64,000 nucleotides of DNA. It comes from Propionibacterium sp. Lineage in GTDB: Bacteria; Actinomycetota; Actinomycetes; Propionibacteriales; Propionibacteriaceae. Location of the stretch: NCBI GenBank assembly GCA_022837595.1, contig JALHFX010000001.1, positions 1 to 64,000 on the forward strand. The letters are read 5' to 3'. The translations under genes and the position numbers were made by a program. Of the stretch, positions 8,264 to 16,010 are shown piece after piece. The notes under the pieces were generated by a model. That model worked only from the letters and a program-made list of their open reading frames with translations. It was not told the origin of the DNA and did not search any database. Within the stretch, counting starts at the first letter, position 1. Each line of letters starts with the position of its first letter.

Positions 8264-8662
8264 TTAGCTCACTGCTTCTTTGACGTAGACCCGAAGCGCT
8301 CGGACGAATCTATCTGGAAGTTTGTGACCGTCCCCGCGTAATTCACAGATCAGGAAACGGACTTCCTCGGGTAACCGCTCATCGAACTCTGTTGAGCCAC
8401 GCGCAGTCATGCCGAGGATGAACAATGCCTCGCGTTCAGCATCTTCTGGATCCAAGGCATCCAAAATCCTTTCAGTAGTCTCCCGCGGGGGAGGCGTAGC
8501 GCTCCCACTCTCAATGCTACTGATGTAAGACGGTGAGAGCTGCGCACGGTTGGCGAGCTCCCGCAAAGTCACCTTGCGCGTAATTCGAATTTTTCGTAGG
8601 TACCGCCCAAAACTCGTGATCGGGGCCTGGTCTTCCGTGTGAGCCAGCTGGCTATTTTGCAT
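8264..8662 (-). CDS. XRE-family transcriptional regulator
   Basis: A 132-residue protein with a helix-turn-helix of the Cro/C1 (XRE) family in its first half: FGRYLRKIR, VTLRELANRAQLS, SYISSIESG. It probably represses a nearby promoter such as its own or that of the divergent gene at 8876. The start at 8662 is preferred because GAGGGG lies just upstream; an ATG nine codons earlier has a poorer site. The C-terminal part (about residues 60-132) has no recognised domain and could mediate dimerisation. A weak inverted repeat (CCTA-N5-TAGG) lies at 8694-8706. Confidence 0.8.
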   Translation of the reverse strand: MQNSQLAHTEDQAPITSFGRYLRKIRITRKVTLRELANRAQLSPSYISSIESGSATPPPRETTERILDALDPEDAEREALFILGMTARGSTEFDERLPEEVRFLICELRGDGHKLPDRFVRALRVYVKEAVS

Positions 8663-8875
8663 CGCTACCCCTCGTGTGTTCAGGTTCATACAAGCCTAGA
8701 CCTTAGGTTCAACGGGGGGAACGACAAAAGTGCGTCCCGAAAGCCAGTACTTTGTCACTTGCAGCTGAACAACCCCTGCGCCTTGATCCCTACTGGCCCT
8801 GCATCTGACGCAGAAGCCGTTTCCCAAGCCCCACCCGGCATCTCCTGATCACAGTCCAAACCTCAGGAGAAAACC

Positions 8876-10282
8876 ATGTCACTCTCGCAACTCCCCCCCG
8901 ATACCTTGGCTCGTTGGGGGGTCGATCCCTCCTGGTTCACCCTACCCGGCCAGCCCACTGACCAGCACTGGATTCCGGTCAGCGGCGGCGCCGACAGCAG
9001 TGCGCTGGCCATCCTCATGCACCTGTTGTACCCGGAGGTCGAGTTCAAGCTTCTGTTCACCGACACCCTAGCCGAGGAACCCGAAATCTATACCACGCTG
9101 GACAAGCTCGAGGCCTTTCTGGAGGTCACGATCATCCGGCTGAAACCCGAACTTGGCCTCTACGAGCTCATCGAGAAGTTCGGCGGCTACATGCCGTCCG
9201 CTTCTTCGCGTTACTGCACAAGGGAGCTCAAGCTGCGGCCGTGGGAGATGTTCCTCAAGGGGCAGATCCAGTCCGGGCAGACCGTTCATGCCTATGTGGG
9301 GATTCGCTCAGACGAACAGCAGCGGCTGGCCTTCACGCACGACCTGATCGAAACCCACATGCCGTTTATCGATCTCGATCTCAGGCGAAAGGAGGTCTAT
9401 GCGGTGCTGGCCGACACGATCGGCATTCCTCGCTCCTACGACCGGCGTTCGCGAAGCGGCTGCTCCTGCTGCCCGTTCCAGCGCACGACCGAACTGGTTG
9501 GGCTGTACCAGGCGCAACCGCTGGAGTTCGTGCGCGGGATGAAGATCGAGAAACCAGCTTCGCGCGACGTGGATCGTTTTCCCGCCAATGCGATGCCGGT
9601 GACGGAGGAGGTAGGCCTCACGGCCAACCACCTGTCTTTCCCAATCCCCGAACGGCTCATTGACCCGGAAGCCTCTCCTGTTGCATGGGGGAAGTGGCAG
9701 GGCAGGGGAGAAGCGTCGTTGTTCGGGACCACGGGCTTTTTCGTGGCTTACGAACTGCTTGTGCATCCTGGCGTTGGGGGCGATGGCGTCTGGTGGCAGG
9801 GCTTCGTCACTTTCTCCACGTCGCTTTCGGGCGTAAGGAAACAGCTCGACACGTTCTACCAGCATCGCCTCGCAACCGCGGAGCTGAAAGGGATCGATGA
9901 GGATCAGATGCGCGAGGAACTGCGTCTGGTCATCGCGTTCATCGAGGCGCCGGCCGATCTCGTCGACACCGACAAGCTCTCAGCCCAATCCTTCACATGG
10001 AAGCCTGGGGTCTCTTTTGCTCAGATCCGCCACCTGGTGGACTGGGGGCGCAGGTCTTTGCACGCGGCCTGGATCAGGCAGGAGTTGGCTCGGACAGTCG
10101 ATACAGAAGACCACCCCCTTAGCTGGAGGTACGAGCATCGACAAGGCTTGAAGTCAGCGCTGAAAAAGCTTCACGACGTGACTGGCGATGTCGTGTGCTT
10201 CGATCTCTACGAGCCGAAGGAGCCTGACCCCGAGGAAGAGTTCGACGAGAACTTGATAGCCTGCCCGATGTGCAGCATTTGA
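8876..10282 (+). CDS. PAPS reductase/DndC-like PP-loop enzyme
   Basis: A 468-residue protein of the adenine nucleotide alpha-hydrolase (PP-loop) family that includes PAPS reductase and DndC. The PP-loop VSGGADSS is at residues 35-42. RYC at 112-114 and GCSCCPF at 195-201 give a cysteine set that could hold an Fe-S cluster, as in DndC and APS reductases. IPxxY and GIRSDEQQR blocks also fit. A second half of about 200 residues has no recognised domain and ends in ACPMCSI. The start at 8876 follows CAGGAGAAAA. Relatives occur in phages and plasmids. A role in sulfur transfer or DNA modification is possible, but no dndD/dndE partner is nearby. Confidence 0.8.
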   Translation: MSLSQLPPDTLARWGVDPSWFTLPGQPTDQHWIPVSGGADSSALAILMHLLYPEVEFKLLFTDTLAEEPEIYTTLDKLEAFLEVTIIRLKPELGLYELIEKFGGYMPSASSRYCTRELKLRPWEMFLKGQIQSGQTVHAYVGIRSDEQQRLAFTHDLIETHMPFIDLDLRRKEVYAVLADTIGIPRSYDRRSRSGCSCCPFQRTTELVGLYQAQPLEFVRGMKIEKPASRDVDRFPANAMPVTEEVGLTANHLSFPIPERLIDPEASPVAWGKWQGRGEASLFGTTGFFVAYELLVHPGVGGDGVWWQGFVTFSTSLSGVRKQLDTFYQHRLATAELKGIDEDQMREELRLVIAFIEAPADLVDTDKLSAQSFTWKPGVSFAQIRHLVDWGRRSLHAAWIRQELARTVDTEDHPLSWRYEHRQGLKSALKKLHDVTGDVVCFDLYEPKEPDPEEEFDENLIACPMCSI

Positions 10283-10290
10283 CCTTCCCA

Positions 10291-10315
10291 AACCCCCGCG
10301 AAGCGGGGGTTTTTC
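10291..10315 (+). terminator. Rho-independent terminator
   Basis: A perfect stem AACCCCCGC-GAA-GCGGGGGTT followed by T residues, 9 bases after the PP-loop gene stop. Confidence 0.9.
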
Positions 10316-10342
10316 GTATCAACTGGACGACATGTATGCATT

Positions 10343-10362
10343 TGACTGCATTCGTGCAGTCA
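10343..10362 (+). promoter_or_regulatory. Inverted repeat upstream of the nuclease gene
   Basis: TGACTGCA-TTCG-TGCAGTCA is a perfect 8-base-arm hairpin with a UUCG-type loop, immediately in front of an AGGAG sequence and an ATG. The same GACTGCA/TGCAGTC arms recur upstream of the gene at 62989. It could be an operator or an mRNA hairpin controlling translation; which one is not decidable here. Confidence 0.5.
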
Positions 10363-10367
10363 GGAGA

Positions 10368-10886
10368 ATGTGGCTGATTACGTGGCTTCGAGGGCCTACC
10401 GCTTTGAAAATCGATCGCTACATCTTGATCCTGCTCACATTCTTTTCCCTGAACGCATTCGCGAACGGCAACCCGCAGATCACCGGCACGGTCGTAGGTG
10501 TAGCTGACGGAGACACGCTGACGGTTCTTGACTCGAGCAAAAGAGAACATCGCGTACGGCTCGCGGAAATTGATGCGCCAGAGTCGAGTGGTCAGGCCTT
10601 CGGGAACCGAGCCAAGCAGGCGCTCAGTAGGTTGTGTTACAGAAAGCTTGCAAAGGTCATCGTTCACACCAAAGATCGCTATGGACGCAACGTCGGCGCC
10701 GTGACGTGCGATGGCGTCAATGCAAACGAGAAAATGGTCGAGAGTGGGTTGGCTTGGGTCTATACCCAATACGCCGCGGCGAACTCGCCGTTATTCCGGC
10801 TTGAGCAGCAAGCTCGGCTCGCAAAACGTGGACTTTGGCGCGACGCGAACCCTGTTCCCCCGTGGGAGTGGCGAAAGAGGCGCTGA
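10368..10886 (+). CDS. Thermonuclease (SNase)-family exported nuclease
   Basis: A 172-residue protein with the staphylococcal-nuclease fold. TVVGVADGDTLTV, VRLAEIDAPE (catalytic Arg and Ca-binding Asp region) and DRYGRNVG are the expected SNase motifs, and the C-terminus carries ARLAKRGLW. A hydrophobic segment ILILLTFFSLNAFA followed by NGN is a signal peptide, so it probably acts in the periplasm. The start is unclear: ATG 10332, ATG 10368 or TTG 10405 are all in frame, and the signal peptide is intact from each. SNase-type genes are common on conjugative plasmids; their role is not established. Confidence 0.85.
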   Translation: MWLITWLRGPTALKIDRYILILLTFFSLNAFANGNPQITGTVVGVADGDTLTVLDSSKREHRVRLAEIDAPESSGQAFGNRAKQALSRLCYRKLAKVIVHTKDRYGRNVGAVTCDGVNANEKMVESGLAWVYTQYAAANSPLFRLEQQARLAKRGLWRDANPVPPWEWRKRR

Positions 10887-10936
10887 AATCGCCCCAGGAT
10901 CTGCCCTTCCATGCGGTGCATGAGTGCAACCCAAGG

Positions 10937-11326
10937 CTATGTTGCGCGCGACAGCCATGCGAGCTGGCGACCAATGCCCAGTCCCGCCATGGGGCGCTCG
11001 AGATCGAGACCGACCAGCGGCTCGCAATACCTCACGCCGGCGAGCGCGACAAAGCGGCTCCCGGCCACCGATTCAAGCTGCTGCCGTACTCGATCACCCC
11101 ACACCCGCCGATCGGTCGCATTCATCCGGTTCAACGTGCGCTCGTAGGGCGCGATCACCGTTTCAGGCGCGAGCAGGCCATGCTTTGCGGACAGGATGAA
11201 CCACTGGTCGCAGTGCCGCTCAACCCAGGCCCGCGACTTCGTGAACAAGGGCGACAGGTACAGGTCTTGCGCGGCACACGGCACCGCCCCCTTCGTCGCG
11301 CAGCACGCCACCAAGCCGATCCTCAA
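10937..11326 (-). CDS. DUF6884-family protein
   Basis: A 129-residue protein with the pattern of DUF6884: LVACCATKGAVPCAAQDLY at the start, SPLFTKSRAWVER, then WFILSAKHGLLAPETVIAPY. The SAKHGL block is also seen in YaaA-like and archaeosine-synthase-related domains, and some members are linked to nucleic-acid base handling. The start is taken as TTG 11326, which has GAGGAG at good spacing; TTG 11341 is an alternative. It lies leftward, behind the methyltransferase terminator, and may have its own promoter. The molecular activity is unknown. Confidence 0.7.
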   Translation of the reverse strand: MRIGLVACCATKGAVPCAAQDLYLSPLFTKSRAWVERHCDQWFILSAKHGLLAPETVIAPYERTLNRMNATDRRVWGDRVRQQLESVAGSRFVALAGVRYCEPLVGLDLERPMAGLGIGRQLAWLSRAT

Positions 11327-11342
11327 AACGCCTCTCCTCAAA

Positions 11343-11387
11343 GAAAAAACCCCATAGGCACCGTTGAGTAAGGTGCGCTACGGGGTT
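11343..11387 (-). terminator. Rho-independent terminator for the methyltransferase gene
   Basis: On the minus strand a stem AACCCC-GTAG-x-GCACC pairs with GGTGC-CTAT-GGGGTT and is followed by TTTTTC, 8 bases beyond the stop at 11395. Confidence 0.85.
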
Positions 11388-11394
11388 GTGTTGG

Positions 11395-13116
11395 TCAAGC
11401 CGCCAGGAGCGGCATCTGTTGAGAATCTTCCAGCAAGAAATCAGTGCTGATTCCGTGCCGCGCAAGGACCTGGTCAATCACATCGGCCACGGCCTCGTGT
11501 GCCGCCTCACGCTCCTTTTCATCGCTACTGAACAGACGGTCGATTGCTGTGCGTTCCCACCGTTTGCGGTTCGTATTCAACGCCTGGCGAATCTCCTTGT
11601 CGAACTTTTCCGACTTCTCGTACTGCTTCCAGAAATCCTCGGAAACTCGCGTCCCTTCAGGTGGCAACCACTGGCGGTGGCGGCCGACCTTGCGGTTCAG
11701 TGCATCCGTCAGCGCAGCGCTCCTACTGAAGAAATGGATGGTCCCAATCCCCGGATACCACCTGCAATCGAAGTAGCTCGATGACACCCGGGCCCCTCTC
11801 CGCATCTGCTCGAGCTCCGTGGTGAAGATGTCGCACAGACCAACTTCCGGTTTGAGCTTACCCCCGTCAAGCATCGCGAAAACCTTGTCGAAATCCTGCA
11901 GCATCTTCATCTGGTTCCATCCGAGCTGACGCTGCCACCCTTCGAGCTTGAATCCCGGCAAAATGAAACGTGTCGTCTTGATTCTCATGCCGGCCGTCCG
12001 GTGGCGGTCGTTCGATGCCCAACCCCGATAAAGCGTCCCGTTCTCCTCCGTATGCCATCGAATAATGTGATCGAACACGTCGCAACACATCCCGATCGCG
12101 ATTTCATCCTGGCTGTCGATGATGCCGAGGATGAACCCCTGGACATTGGACACTGAGAACTCCATCTGCTTGATCTCAGCGAAGCTGGCTTCGAGCCGAC
12201 GCTGTGCCCCGAAAGAAAGCCTATCCATCACATCGACGCTGCGAAGCACCGATGCCCAGGCGCGATCCTTCAACTCCAGGTAACGCGAGGCCATCTCGCC
12301 CTGTACCCACGATGTTGAGATGTCGCGCTTGCTACCGCCTTCAGCGCCGTCTCTGACCGCCATCGTCTCCCCAATGAGGCCCGAGTAATAGCCTGCGCGC
12401 GCCTCGGCCAGTACTGCGTCCTTCATGGCTCGAACAGCGGCATTGAAGGCTACCACCGTGTTCTCGAGCACCGAGTTGGGCAGAGCAAGACACTGCGCTT
12501 CGGCATACCCACCCGCAAGCGATTCGCCGGTTTCTTCATCTGTTTTCATCTCACTGAGAATGTCGCCGACAATCTCCTCCACCTGAGCCTTCTTACGAAG
12601 GTAGATGAGCGCAACCTCGACCTCTGTCCTGCGTTCGGCCTCCTCCGTTGCAAAGGCCCCGGTATGAAACTCCACGCTGCCATGCTTCTCGATCAGGCTG
12701 AGAAGATGATCCCGCTCGGTGCTGTAGGCGTTTTTGAGCGACGAGGCGTTCAAGATTGCGACGATCTCGCAGTCCCACGTAATCTCCCATGCATGCAACA
12801 CATGCTTCACACCATCCCGGAACGGAGGATTGAGAACGATTGCGTCGTAAAGATGCCCGTTCTTAAACTGCAAAAAGTCCGTCCCAACCACATTCAAGCC
12901 TTTGGCCCGAAGGGTAGGGTGCCGCTTCAGGTCAATCTCACAACAATCGACAGGTACACGGCGCCTGTAATCGTCTCGCCATGCGGGGCAAGCCAGCGCC
13001 AGGTCACCGTTTCCGGCACTGGGCTCCAAAACACGCACCCATTCCTTGCTCTTGAAGAGCGACCACGCCCTTGAAGCAAGCGTGGCGGGGGTGGGGTAGA
13101 ACTGATACTGATCCAT
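11395..13116 (-). CDS. Adenine-type DNA methyltransferase with DUF4942-like C-terminal region
   Basis: A 573-residue protein. Residues 1-180 form a class I SAM-dependent methyltransferase of the N6-adenine type: FYPTP (6-10), VLEPSAGNGDLA (29-40, SAM binding) and the catalytic NPPF at 96-99. The remaining 390 residues, with a WYPGIGTIHFFS block and helical ends, resemble the DUF4942 extension often joined to such methyltransferases on plasmids. AAGGAG precedes the start at 13116. No restriction partner is adjacent, so this is probably an orphan methyltransferase that may protect or mark the plasmid DNA; the target sequence is unknown. Confidence 0.8.
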   Translation of the reverse strand: MDQYQFYPTPATLASRAWSLFKSKEWVRVLEPSAGNGDLALACPAWRDDYRRRVPVDCCEIDLKRHPTLRAKGLNVVGTDFLQFKNGHLYDAIVLNPPFRDGVKHVLHAWEITWDCEIVAILNASSLKNAYSTERDHLLSLIEKHGSVEFHTGAFATEEAERRTEVEVALIYLRKKAQVEEIVGDILSEMKTDEETGESLAGGYAEAQCLALPNSVLENTVVAFNAAVRAMKDAVLAEARAGYYSGLIGETMAVRDGAEGGSKRDISTSWVQGEMASRYLELKDRAWASVLRSVDVMDRLSFGAQRRLEASFAEIKQMEFSVSNVQGFILGIIDSQDEIAIGMCCDVFDHIIRWHTEENGTLYRGWASNDRHRTAGMRIKTTRFILPGFKLEGWQRQLGWNQMKMLQDFDKVFAMLDGGKLKPEVGLCDIFTTELEQMRRGARVSSSYFDCRWYPGIGTIHFFSRSAALTDALNRKVGRHRQWLPPEGTRVSEDFWKQYEKSEKFDKEIRQALNTNRKRWERTAIDRLFSSDEKEREAAHEAVADVIDQVLARHGISTDFLLEDSQQMPLLAA

Positions 13117-13289
13117 TTCACATCTCCTTGGTTTAGCGCCTGACCATCAGGCTGCGTCTGCAGTACTGGAGATGCGGCAGAATCCATGTGAAACGCAGGA
13201 CGTGCGCGAGCCTGTGACCATGGAATCGAAAGACAAGCTCCGCCTGTGACCTCTACGAAGACGGAGCACCCCTTGCCTTAGGAGACGAC

Positions 13290-13679
13290 ATGACCAAGAA
13301 AAATGTTGGTGTTCGCGAAAAAGCTGAAGCCTGCGTTGAGGCGGTGCTCGTTGCAACCCTCGTCGACACTTGTAGCGTCGCTGAAATAAGCGCAAAAGTA
13401 AGCGCCCAGCTCGGGCGTGGATGGACTCTCGTCTCGGCCCTGCAGTGGCTTACTGGGAAGACGGCTCAGGATTACTTCTCCCTACTCCCCGCAACTAGCT
13501 CCATTTCTGGTGTCCCTGTGACGGCAGTTCCGCTACTGCTAGAGATCGCCAAAGCCTGCTGTGACCAGCTTGGGCGGACGAGACCGACCGAGGAGGAGAC
13601 GTTGGCGCGACTTAGGGAAATGGGCTTGAGGTTTCGCGTTTCCGTTCAAAGAACAGGGGCTGGCTCAGCATTGCACTGA
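13290..13679 (+). CDS. Hypothetical protein
   Basis: A 129-residue protein of unknown function, divergent from the methyltransferase gene and facing the H-NS-like gene. The start at 13290 has TTAGGAG. It appears to consist of two helical halves joined by a Pro/Thr/Ser-rich linker (LLPATSSISGVPVTAVP). No signal peptide or known motif. Confidence 0.6.
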   Translation: MTKKNVGVREKAEACVEAVLVATLVDTCSVAEISAKVSAQLGRGWTLVSALQWLTGKTAQDYFSLLPATSSISGVPVTAVPLLLEIAKACCDQLGRTRPTEEETLARLREMGLRFRVSVQRTGAGSALH

Positions 13680-13690
13680 AGCCAGCCCCT
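13655..13690. terminator. Probable bidirectional terminator hairpin
   Basis: AGGGGCTGGCTCAG pairs with CTGAAGCCAGCCCCT across a CATTGCA loop, between two convergent genes. No long T run follows on either strand, so termination strength is uncertain. Confidence 0.6.
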
Positions 13691-13703
13691 CACTACCCCA
13701 GAG

Positions 13704-14096
13704 TCAGGGGCGCTTCTTCAGCGACTCGAGCTCACCCCCGTTCTCAAGGTACGTGATCACCCACGAAGGTCTCCGGCCGTGACCACTCCAGCCCTCCTGG
13801 GCGTTCACCGGATTCCAGTACACCGGCGGCAACTTCTCCTTCTTCACGGCAGGTGCCTTTTTCTTGCGTCCAGGAGCAGCTTTTCCGGCACCTGACTTCA
13901 CGCTCGACCCTTCTCGGCCGGACAAGCCGACCTCAGCAAGCATCTCGTCGGCATCCAAGCCATGTTCGGCGGCCATCTGCTGTACTTGCTTGATCAGTGC
14001 CTTCTTCGACTGAAGTGTCCTCCGGTCCAACTCCTTCTGGACGACGACAGAGAGCTTCTTCAGTTCAGGAAGCGAAAAGTTCTTCAGGTCCATCAT
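13704..14096 (-). CDS. H-NS-like DNA-binding protein
   Basis: A 130-residue protein of the H-NS histone family found in beta-proteobacteria (BpH3/Hvr type). An N-terminal coiled-coil oligomerisation region (residues 3-50) is followed by a Lys/Ala-rich linker (GRKKKAPAVKK). The C-terminal DNA-binding domain contains YWNP, GWSGHGRRPSWV, the family's AT-hook-like signature. Plasmid-borne H-NS homologues silence AT-rich plasmid genes and reduce the fitness cost of carriage. AAGGA precedes the first of two in-frame ATGs (14096 and 14093). It probably represses genes such as the more AT-rich group just to its right. Confidence 0.88.
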   Translation of the reverse strand: MMDLKNFSLPELKKLSVVVQKELDRRTLQSKKALIKQVQQMAAEHGLDADEMLAEVGLSGREGSSVKSGAGKAAPGRKKKAPAVKKEKLPPVYWNPVNAQEGWSGHGRRPSWVITYLENGGELESLKKRP

Positions 14097-14222
14097 TGTT
14101 TTTCCTTGTAAACGCGGGAATAGAGGGTTCCGCAGCCCTCTGCGGCACAGTTTAGCCCTAAACCTTTTTTCTCACACAAGAAGTTGCATTGCTGCAGGCA
14201 GGACTATCGAACGGGAGATACG

Positions 14223-14618
14223 ATGCAAGTTACAGCGATGCACTTAAATAATTGGGCTTCTGGTGACAGCGTCATTATTGACGGAATGGTTTTCGAGATC
14301 TGCGGAGTCAGTTCCGAAGTCGTCAGCCTCTTTTCACCTTGCGATCTTTCCGAACATCAGATCGAACGGAGCAAACTGAATGGATGTCGATTCTTTATCG
14401 ATCTTCCTGGAATCGAGAATCGCTACAAGCGACTTATCAAGACGATGATTCAAAGTTGTCTTCTAACTACGGGTGAAGCGACGAATGCACTCTTTGGACT
14501 GAGAGTGCGGGGATTGCATGACCAGGGTTCGGAAGCAGTAGCCCATGCCGGTGGATCTGCTGCAGCTGTCCGCCAAGCGTTACGTTGTCGGCACTACGTG
14601 CGGATCTCTAAACGATGA
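14223..14618 (+). CDS. Hypothetical protein
   Basis: A 131-residue frame starting at ATG 14223 behind CGGGAGA. The first 75 residues look like a real small beta-rich protein (VIIDGMVFEICGVSSEVVSLFS), while the last 45 become Ala/Arg/Gly-rich. The end may therefore be read through after a frameshift or belong to a different original reading frame. No family is recognised. Confidence 0.45.
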   Translation: MQVTAMHLNNWASGDSVIIDGMVFEICGVSSEVVSLFSPCDLSEHQIERSKLNGCRFFIDLPGIENRYKRLIKTMIQSCLLTTGEATNALFGLRVRGLHDQGSEAVAHAGGSAAAVRQALRCRHYVRISKR

Positions 14619-14623
14619 CACAC

Positions 14624-14653
14624 AGCCCGGCCTCATGAGGTCGGGTTTTTTGT
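14624..14653 (+). terminator. Rho-independent terminator
   Basis: The stem CCCGGCCTC-ATGA-GGTCGGG is followed by TTTTTTG, just after the stop at 14618. Confidence 0.85.
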
Positions 14654-14701
14654 ATAAGAAGAATCCTTGAAGGCAAACCTTCCCAGTGTTAGCCTTACTC
14701 A

Positions 14702-14980
14702 ATGACGCAGAGCAATCCTATCCGCTTCGACCAATTCCGCTGGAAAGGCTTTTGGCGCGAAGGAGTATCCAGGACCACAGAGGGTGGCGCACTTTTCACT
14801 GAGGAAGGGTTCCGCTATTACGCTTTCTGGTGTCGCAAATTCAAACGCACAGAGCCATACCAAGGAATGAACTACGAAGAGTTTGCTCTTGGATTTCTGA
14901 CGATTATAAAGCTTCATCGCTGCAAAAAGGATGCAGGCTCCGTTGAATATAGCAATGAGCAATCTCGAGATTACGGTTGA
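14702..14980 (+). CDS. Hypothetical protein
   Basis: A 92-residue protein with an aromatic, charged N-terminal half (RFDQFRWKGFWREG, FRYYAFWCRKF). No clear ribosome binding site precedes the ATG at 14702, yet the composition is protein-like and a same-strand gene follows in tight overlap. The opposite-strand frame here has a much less protein-like composition. Function unknown. Confidence 0.5.
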   Translation: MTQSNPIRFDQFRWKGFWREGVSRTTEGGALFTEEGFRYYAFWCRKFKRTEPYQGMNYEEFALGFLTIIKLHRCKKDAGSVEYSNEQSRDYG

Positions 14981-15477
14981 GATCCATCGACGCGCACAAG
15001 AAGCCCGTAAAACTCTTTGATGAAGAAGAGTTGAAAAATTTTCGTGAAGGCCGCAGGGCTGCTCGCGAAGGATTCGTCGCGCCTTTCGATCTAGCAATAC
15101 AGGACCCTTTCTTTGCTCGGGGCTACAACCAGGAGCGCCTTCTTGTCCAGAGCGAGCAGGGTAAAATTATTCTGGTCAGGGGCCTAGCGACCGTCTGTGC
15201 GCGTTGCAACGAAATGCACCTCTATGAGAAACCTGGCTGCCCTTGCTGGGACAGCGATGAGGTCAACTTGCTCAAAGATTGGATGAAGACGGGCCTTCCG
15301 CCTCATCATGGAATCGAAATACTGTTGAAGCAGTATCACCTTACTTACGGCGTTTTTATTCATCTGCCGCGAATTGCAAAGTTTGGCTTTGTTGAGATGG
15401 ATACCTATCTCAAGGGACGCAAGGAAATTGGCTTGCCTGCCATCACGTTTCCTCACGGCGAACCGTTTTTCCTTTGA
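14977..15477 (+). CDS. Hypothetical protein with cysteine motif
   Basis: A 166-residue protein, possibly from a TTG at 14977 that overlaps the previous stop. Near residues 70-90 it has CARC and CPCW, a candidate four-cysteine metal site. A helix-rich second half follows (GIEILLKQYHLTYGVF). The N-terminus (EEELKNFREGRRAAREG) resembles a small amphipathic helix seen in plasmid hypothetical proteins. No confident family. Confidence 0.55.
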   Translation: MRSIDAHKKPVKLFDEEELKNFREGRRAAREGFVAPFDLAIQDPFFARGYNQERLLVQSEQGKIILVRGLATVCARCNEMHLYEKPGCPCWDSDEVNLLKDWMKTGLPPHHGIEILLKQYHLTYGVFIHLPRIAKFGFVEMDTYLKGRKEIGLPAITFPHGEPFFL

Positions 15478-15513
15478 CGTGCGGGCAAAGCCTGAACCAG
15501 TGCCGCCCCGAGC

Positions 15514-15996
15514 TCAATACGGGCAGCTGTAAGTGCCAGGGTTGCTATTCACAACCCGCGCGTGCTGGGCCTTGAGTGCAACAACGTACTGCGCTCGCTC
15601 CGATGTATTTCCCATAGCTTTTTCAATCCCAGCATTGATCTTCGCAGCAGATTCGGGTGAGAAATGCTTTCCCACACAGGCCTGCGCAATCCCATAGGCC
15701 TGTATCGCATTGTTTTTAAGCGCTGGCGAGTTCTCGTGGAAAGCCTGCATCCCAAGCTGATACGCTTTACCAAGCTGTTCTGCGGCCACCCGGATCGGGT
15801 GGGCTGCCTCTGGGTAAAGCCCTTGAATCCAGCTCTCAACATCATCACGCAAGCCACTTGCGTTCGCGTCCAAGCCAATGACTTCCGACACATTGGCTTT
15901 CTCGAAAGCATGTGACAGCGGAGCATCCGTAAAATTAAGCGCAATTATCACTGCTGCTGTCGACAAAATTGGATGACGAATGATGAAACCGATCAT
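15514..15996 (-). CDS. Secreted hypothetical protein of the TraD operon
   Basis: A 160-residue protein with a signal peptide (MIGFIIRHPILSTAAVIIAL ... SHA) and a helical mature part rich in Ala and Gln. It lies last in the leftward operon headed by the TraD-like gene, 14 bases behind the S49 peptidase, which suggests a periplasmic role connected with transfer or with the peptidase. Only two cysteines are present, one near the middle and one near the end (YSCPY). Family unknown. Confidence 0.6.
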   Translation of the reverse strand: MIGFIIRHPILSTAAVIIALNFTDAPLSHAFEKANVSEVIGLDANASGLRDDVESWIQGLYPEAAHPIRVAAEQLGKAYQLGMQAFHENSPALKNNAIQAYGIAQACVGKHFSPESAAKINAGIEKAMGNTSERAQYVVALKAQHARVVNSNPGTYSCPY

Positions 15997-16010
15997 GACC
16001 TTCCACTCTC

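Noticed and set aside
10835..11371. Plus-strand open frame (178 codons) opposite the DUF6884 gene
   Set aside because: The minus-strand DUF6884 motifs are clear; the plus frame is Arg/Pro-rich shadow sequence.
14699..15097. Minus-strand open frame (132 codons)
   Set aside because: Overlaps two plus-strand frames of more protein-like composition; no start signal.
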